A DNA stretch of 7,052 bases, from NCBI GenBank assembly GCA_037445185.1, contig JBBIKZ010000121.1, positions 1-7,052 of the forward strand. Reading direction: 5' to 3'. The position numbers and the translations under genes are program-made. The DNA is from JANWZL01 sp037445185 (lineage in GTDB: Bacteria; Pseudomonadota; Gammaproteobacteria; Burkholderiales; Thiobacillaceae). The notes beneath the pieces were generated by a model that was not told the DNA's origin, did no database searches, and saw only the letters and a program-made list of their open reading frames with translations. Of the stretch, positions 5,660 to 7,052 are shown piece by piece; position 1 is the first letter of the stretch; every line of letters starts with the position of its first letter.

Positions 5660-5869
5660 CCACAACGGCATGTCAACATTTCAGCAAAATGAATGGGGTG
5701 TGTTGTCAACAAATAGAACTGTCCGGTTTCGTAGCACATAAACAGTCCGCTCTTTGGAGCCGGGGTGGGAAGGCGTGGAGGGCGTAGCCCGGAACGCTTT
5801 TCCACCCCGGCTGGCGCCGCGGCGGACCTACGCGGCGGCCAGCAAGTCGGGTTTATCCCAGATTGTCCA
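5660..5869. other. Non-coding region: possible IS-end repeats and a strong hairpin
   Basis: No gene is seen here. After the NTF2-like stop there is TGTCAACA twice (5671-5678 and 5704-5711), the second forming part of the palindrome TGTTG-T-CAACA (5701-5711). AACTGTCCG (5717-5725) and AACAGTCCG (5741-5749) follow, 24 bases apart. Short repeated blocks next to a TGT-type palindrome look like the terminal region of an insertion sequence, but I cannot name the family. From 5758 the DNA forms the hairpin listed separately, then the 3' flank of the IS1380-type transposase fragment. The exact outer end of that IS is not identifiable. Confidence 0.4.
5758..5812. repeat. 55-bp imperfect palindrome / long hairpin
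   Basis: AGCCGGGGTGG (5758-5768) pairs perfectly with CCACCCCGGCT (5802-5812). The next eight bases also pair, allowing two G.T(U) pairs (5769-5776 with 5794-5801), giving a 19-bp stem. The 17-base apex contains a further GGGC-GTA-GCCC hairpin (5780-5790). It could be a bidirectional terminator (no clear T-run), a REP-like palindromic unit, or part of the IS1380 element's 3' end. It lies between two convergent transcription units, the NTF2-like gene and the transposase remnant. Confidence 0.7.
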
Positions 5870-6394
5870 TTAGCCCCCATGAAGACCGGGGAAGACGGGG
5901 GGAGCGGAGGCATTGGCCCAGGGGCCGGCGAACCAGGCGCGCTTTCGGCGTGGCAAGCAGAGCATCAGCTTGTTTTGGGATGGGTCGGGATGCCAGGAGC
6001 CGCCGACGGCCAGGATCCGTCCATGCAAGGTCGAGAGGGTATGCTGGACACGGCAGCGCAACACCGCCTGACGGAACAGGCTCATCAGGTCATAGGCCAG
6101 CATGGCGAAGCCCAGCGCTGCTTCGGTGGCCCAGAAGTCCCGCATGTTGAAGGCATCCAGGCCAAAGTCGGCTTTGAGTTCCTTGATCCGGTTTTCGCAC
6201 TCCGCCCTGCCACGGTAGGTGCGCCAGACCTCCACCATCGGCAAGTCCAGCGTGGTCACGGAGGCACCATACCGCCAGCCCTGGATGGACTGACGCACCA
6301 CGATCAGCCGGCGTTCCGTCGTCCAGCCTGCCGCCCGGCAACGCAGCTCGGCAAGCTCCAGCCCCGGCACCAGCGCCCACCAGCCCGTGGCCTG
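5870..6394 (-). pseudogene. IS1380-family transposase, 5'-truncated remnant
   Basis: The last 175 codons of a DDE transposase. The IS1380/IS4-type Y-(2)-R-(3)-E-(6)-K signature is complete in YRGRAECENRIKELK, and its Glu is the third catalytic acid. It is followed by DFGLDAFNMRDFWATEAALGFAMLAYDLMSLFRQAVLR, typical of the family. The first two catalytic Asp residues and roughly the first 60% of the usual 440-460 residues are absent. Going upstream the frame hits TAG at 6397-6395 after QATGWWALVPGLE, and no transposase-like sequence is recognisable beyond, so a deletion or insertion junction lies near 6395. The only start codons left are internal (a GTG at 6370). The C-terminus ends FPGLHGG with TAA at 5872-5870. 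Not expected to be active. Confidence 0.88.
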
Positions 6395-6585
6395 CTAAGA
6401 AAGGTCTGAACAACCCAGTTTCCGGGACTTCGACGGCTCAAGGCGGCCTGTGGCTTTTTTCCCATGACGCAACGCGCTGCTTGCTCTGTCCGGATACGGG
6501 GCGGTTTTCGTGCCCATCGGGGCCTTTTTCGCCCCGCAGCCGCCGTCTTCGGCCGCTGCGGGCGCACTTATCCTGGCAAGAGCAT
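6395..6585. other. Unassigned segment between IS1380 remnant and MITE
   Basis: No convincing gene in either strand; the open frames here have Arg/Pro-rich compositions typical of GC-rich shadows. The left boundary is where IS1380 similarity stops, the right boundary is the CTAG duplication of the MITE. The segment holds two GC hairpins with T-rich loops or flanks (6518-6536 and 6533-6562), and two similar blocks on the minus strand around GGGCGAAAA/GGGCACGAAAA (roughly 6500-6535). A short plus-strand frame from ATG 6465 to the CTAG stop has no recognisable motif. It is probably further transposon debris. Confidence 0.5.
6533..6562. repeat. Strong GC hairpin in unassigned segment
   Basis: CCCGCAGCCGCCG (6533-6545) and CGGCCGCTGCGGG (6550-6562) form a 13-bp stem with one mismatch and a TCTT loop. 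It overlaps by four bases an upstream hairpin CGGGGC-(7)-GCCCCG (6518-6536), so the two cannot form fully at once. No T-run follows on the plus strand, so it is not an obvious terminator. Confidence 0.55.
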
Positions 6586-6736
6586 CTAGGGAAACGCTGA
6601 AAAAATAGGCGAGCGGGATGAAGCGCAAGGCGCCCGGCGCGCAGCGATCGAGACATATCAAGTAGATAGGCGAGTGAGCGAGCACCGCGCAACGCAGCGA
6701 TTCGCCCGCGCAGCCATTTAATCAGCGTTTCCCTAG
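6586..6736. mobile_element. MITE-like element with perfect inverted repeats and CTAG duplications
   Basis: GGAAACGCTGA (6590-6600) is repeated in exact inverted form at 6722-6732, and each outer edge carries CTAG (6586-6589 and 6733-6736). The 143-bp core has no transposase gene. Inner flanks are also A/T-rich at both ends (AAAAAT / ATTTAAT). The interior has partly repeated blocks beginning ATAGGCGAG (around 6606 and 6666) and GCAGCGAT. A 4-bp CTAG duplication fits the YTAR target known for IS5-type elements, so a non-autonomous IS5-family MITE is the best guess. The right CTAG overlaps the stop codon of the IS5-like transposase remnant. An alternative is that the inner repeat is a natural feature of that IS's 3' end and only 6590 is a true terminus. 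Confidence 0.65.
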
Positions 6737-6822
6737 CGCTTGCGCCGCGCCATGTACAGCTTGGCCAGGGCTGCGCACATCGTGCGCTTGGCCGCGTTTT
6801 TCTTCAGGCCCCGGCAGGGACA
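6733..6822 (-). pseudogene. IS5-like transposase, last 29 codons
   Basis: On the minus strand the frame reads CPCRGLKKNAAKRTMC then AALAKLYMARRKR and stops at TAG (6735-6733). The pattern (Y/C)(R/K)GLxKN followed by a helix xxxLxALANLxxxR is the C-terminal hallmark of IS5-type transposases (E. coli IS5 has YKGLLKN...LANL). Everything upstream is lost at the junction with the IS481 element, where TAG of the CTAG target (6825-6823) falls in this frame. The stop codon is part of the CTAG flanking the MITE. It is too short for a database-grade call, but the motif and orientation are clear. Confidence 0.6.
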
Positions 6823-6827
6823 CTAGA
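6822..6827. other. IS481 target site ACTAGA (NCTAGN)
   Basis: Six bases directly before the TGTG terminus of the right-hand IS481 element. They fit NCTAGN but differ in the flanking N bases from the left-hand site (GCTAGT), so the two elements do not share one target duplication. Confidence 0.6.
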
Positions 6828-6851
6828 TGTGATCTCTCAGTAGGTTGTTCA
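6828..6851 (+). repeat. IS481-family left terminal inverted repeat
   Basis: This begins TGTGATCTC and contains AGGTTGTTCA at its inner side; its reverse complement matches 235-258 at 17 of 24 positions. It lies 59 bases before the transposase start codon. Together with the transposase N-terminus it marks the 5' boundary of a second IS481 copy in the same orientation as the first. Confidence 0.75.
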
Positions 6852-6873
6852 CACGGGACTTACCCGAAAGAAT
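6845..6873 (+). promoter_or_regulatory. Weak candidate promoter for the right-hand IS481 transposase
   Basis: TTGTTC (6845-6850) within the terminal repeat and AAGAAT (6868-6873) are 17 bases apart, upstream of the transposase GTG. The matches to the sigma70 consensus are poor (3/6 and 4/6), so this is only a positional guess. Confidence 0.2.
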
Positions 6874-6910
6874 TGGGGCTACGAAACCGAACCAAGCCCA
6901 GGAGTTCCGA

Positions 6911-7052
6911 GTGAACAGTCATAAAAATGCCCGATTAACGGCTCGCGGTCGAGCCCTGCTCGTATCTCGCATCCTCGATCATGGTCTGCGCCCGGAGGAG
7001 GCGGCCAAAGCCGCCGGCGTTAGCGTACGCACCGCCTACAAATGGCTGCGCC
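6911..7052 (+). CDS. IS481-family transposase, N-terminal part (3' end outside window)
   Basis: First 47 codons of a transposase that runs off the window. The N-terminus MNSHKNARLTARGRALLV is typical of IS481-family proteins, and PEEAAKAAGVSVRTAYKWL (residues 28-46) is the helix-turn-helix that binds the IS ends. GTG at 6911 is chosen because AGGAG (6900-6904) lies 6 bases upstream and the family N-terminus begins there. It lies in the same orientation as the fragment at the left edge. The IRs are alike, so the two may be copies of the same or closely related IS, but their coding parts do not overlap within the window and cannot be compared. Confidence 0.9.
   Translation, partial: MNSHKNARLTARGRALLVSRILDHGLRPEEAAKAAGVSVRTAYKWLR

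Noticed and set aside
5765..6409. 214-codon plus-strand frame
   Set aside because: Antisense to the IS1380 transposase remnant, which shows the YREK signature on the other strand.
6465..6590. Small plus-strand peptide gene ending at the MITE CTAG
   Set aside because: No ribosome binding site or recognisable motif, and it lies between transposon remnants; likely a chance frame.

Overview
The window is GC-rich, densely coded bacterial DNA. Gene content and order (ilvE followed by a small CHCC zinc-finger gene, oxygen-independent hemN, and an ECF sigma/anti-sigma/lipoprotein cluster) suggest a high-GC proteobacterium, probably gamma. This is inferred from gene content only; there is no rRNA or other direct taxonomic marker.

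Layout. (a) 1-264: the 3' end of an IS481-family insertion sequence, with its terminal repeat and a CTAG target. (b) 260-1913, minus strand: a stress-response-type operon running lipoprotein (Yx(F/W)xxD, COG4315 type) -> ECF sigma factor -> Cys-free membrane anti-sigma factor. The sigma gene has an in-frame amber codon between its sigma2 and sigma4 regions. The anti-sigma stop codon lies on the CTAG where the IS481 element inserted. (c) 1914-2075: a divergent promoter region with an ECF-like promoter and a 20-bp-period direct repeat facing the lipoprotein operon, and a sigma70-like -10 facing ilvE. (d) 2076-3768, plus strand: ilvE, the zinc-finger gene and an exported DUF302 protein, each with its own ribosome binding site and probably co-transcribed. 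(e) 3784-5154, minus strand: hemN, convergent with the DUF302 gene. (f) 5234-5659, plus strand: an NTF2/SnoaL-like protein divergent from hemN. (g) 5660-7052: stacked mobile-element debris. It holds possible IS-end repeats, a strong 55-bp hairpin, the C-terminal third of an IS1380-family transposase, an unassigned segment with hairpins, a 143-bp MITE-like element with perfect 11-bp inverted repeats and CTAG duplications, the last 29 codons of an IS5-like transposase, and the 5' end of a second IS481-family element that runs off the window.

How it fits together. The core genes (branched-chain amino acid transamination, haem synthesis without oxygen) look intact and ordinary. The two IS481 ends are in the same orientation and flank about 6.6 kb, a composite-transposon-like arrangement. 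Four insertion junctions lie on CTAG, and two of these are also stop codons of the disrupted or adjacent gene. I see no CRISPR array, tRNA, rRNA or convincing new defence-type system. The observations most worth checking are the amber-split sigma factor, the shared CTAG stop codons at the IS481 junction, and the CTAG-flanked MITE.
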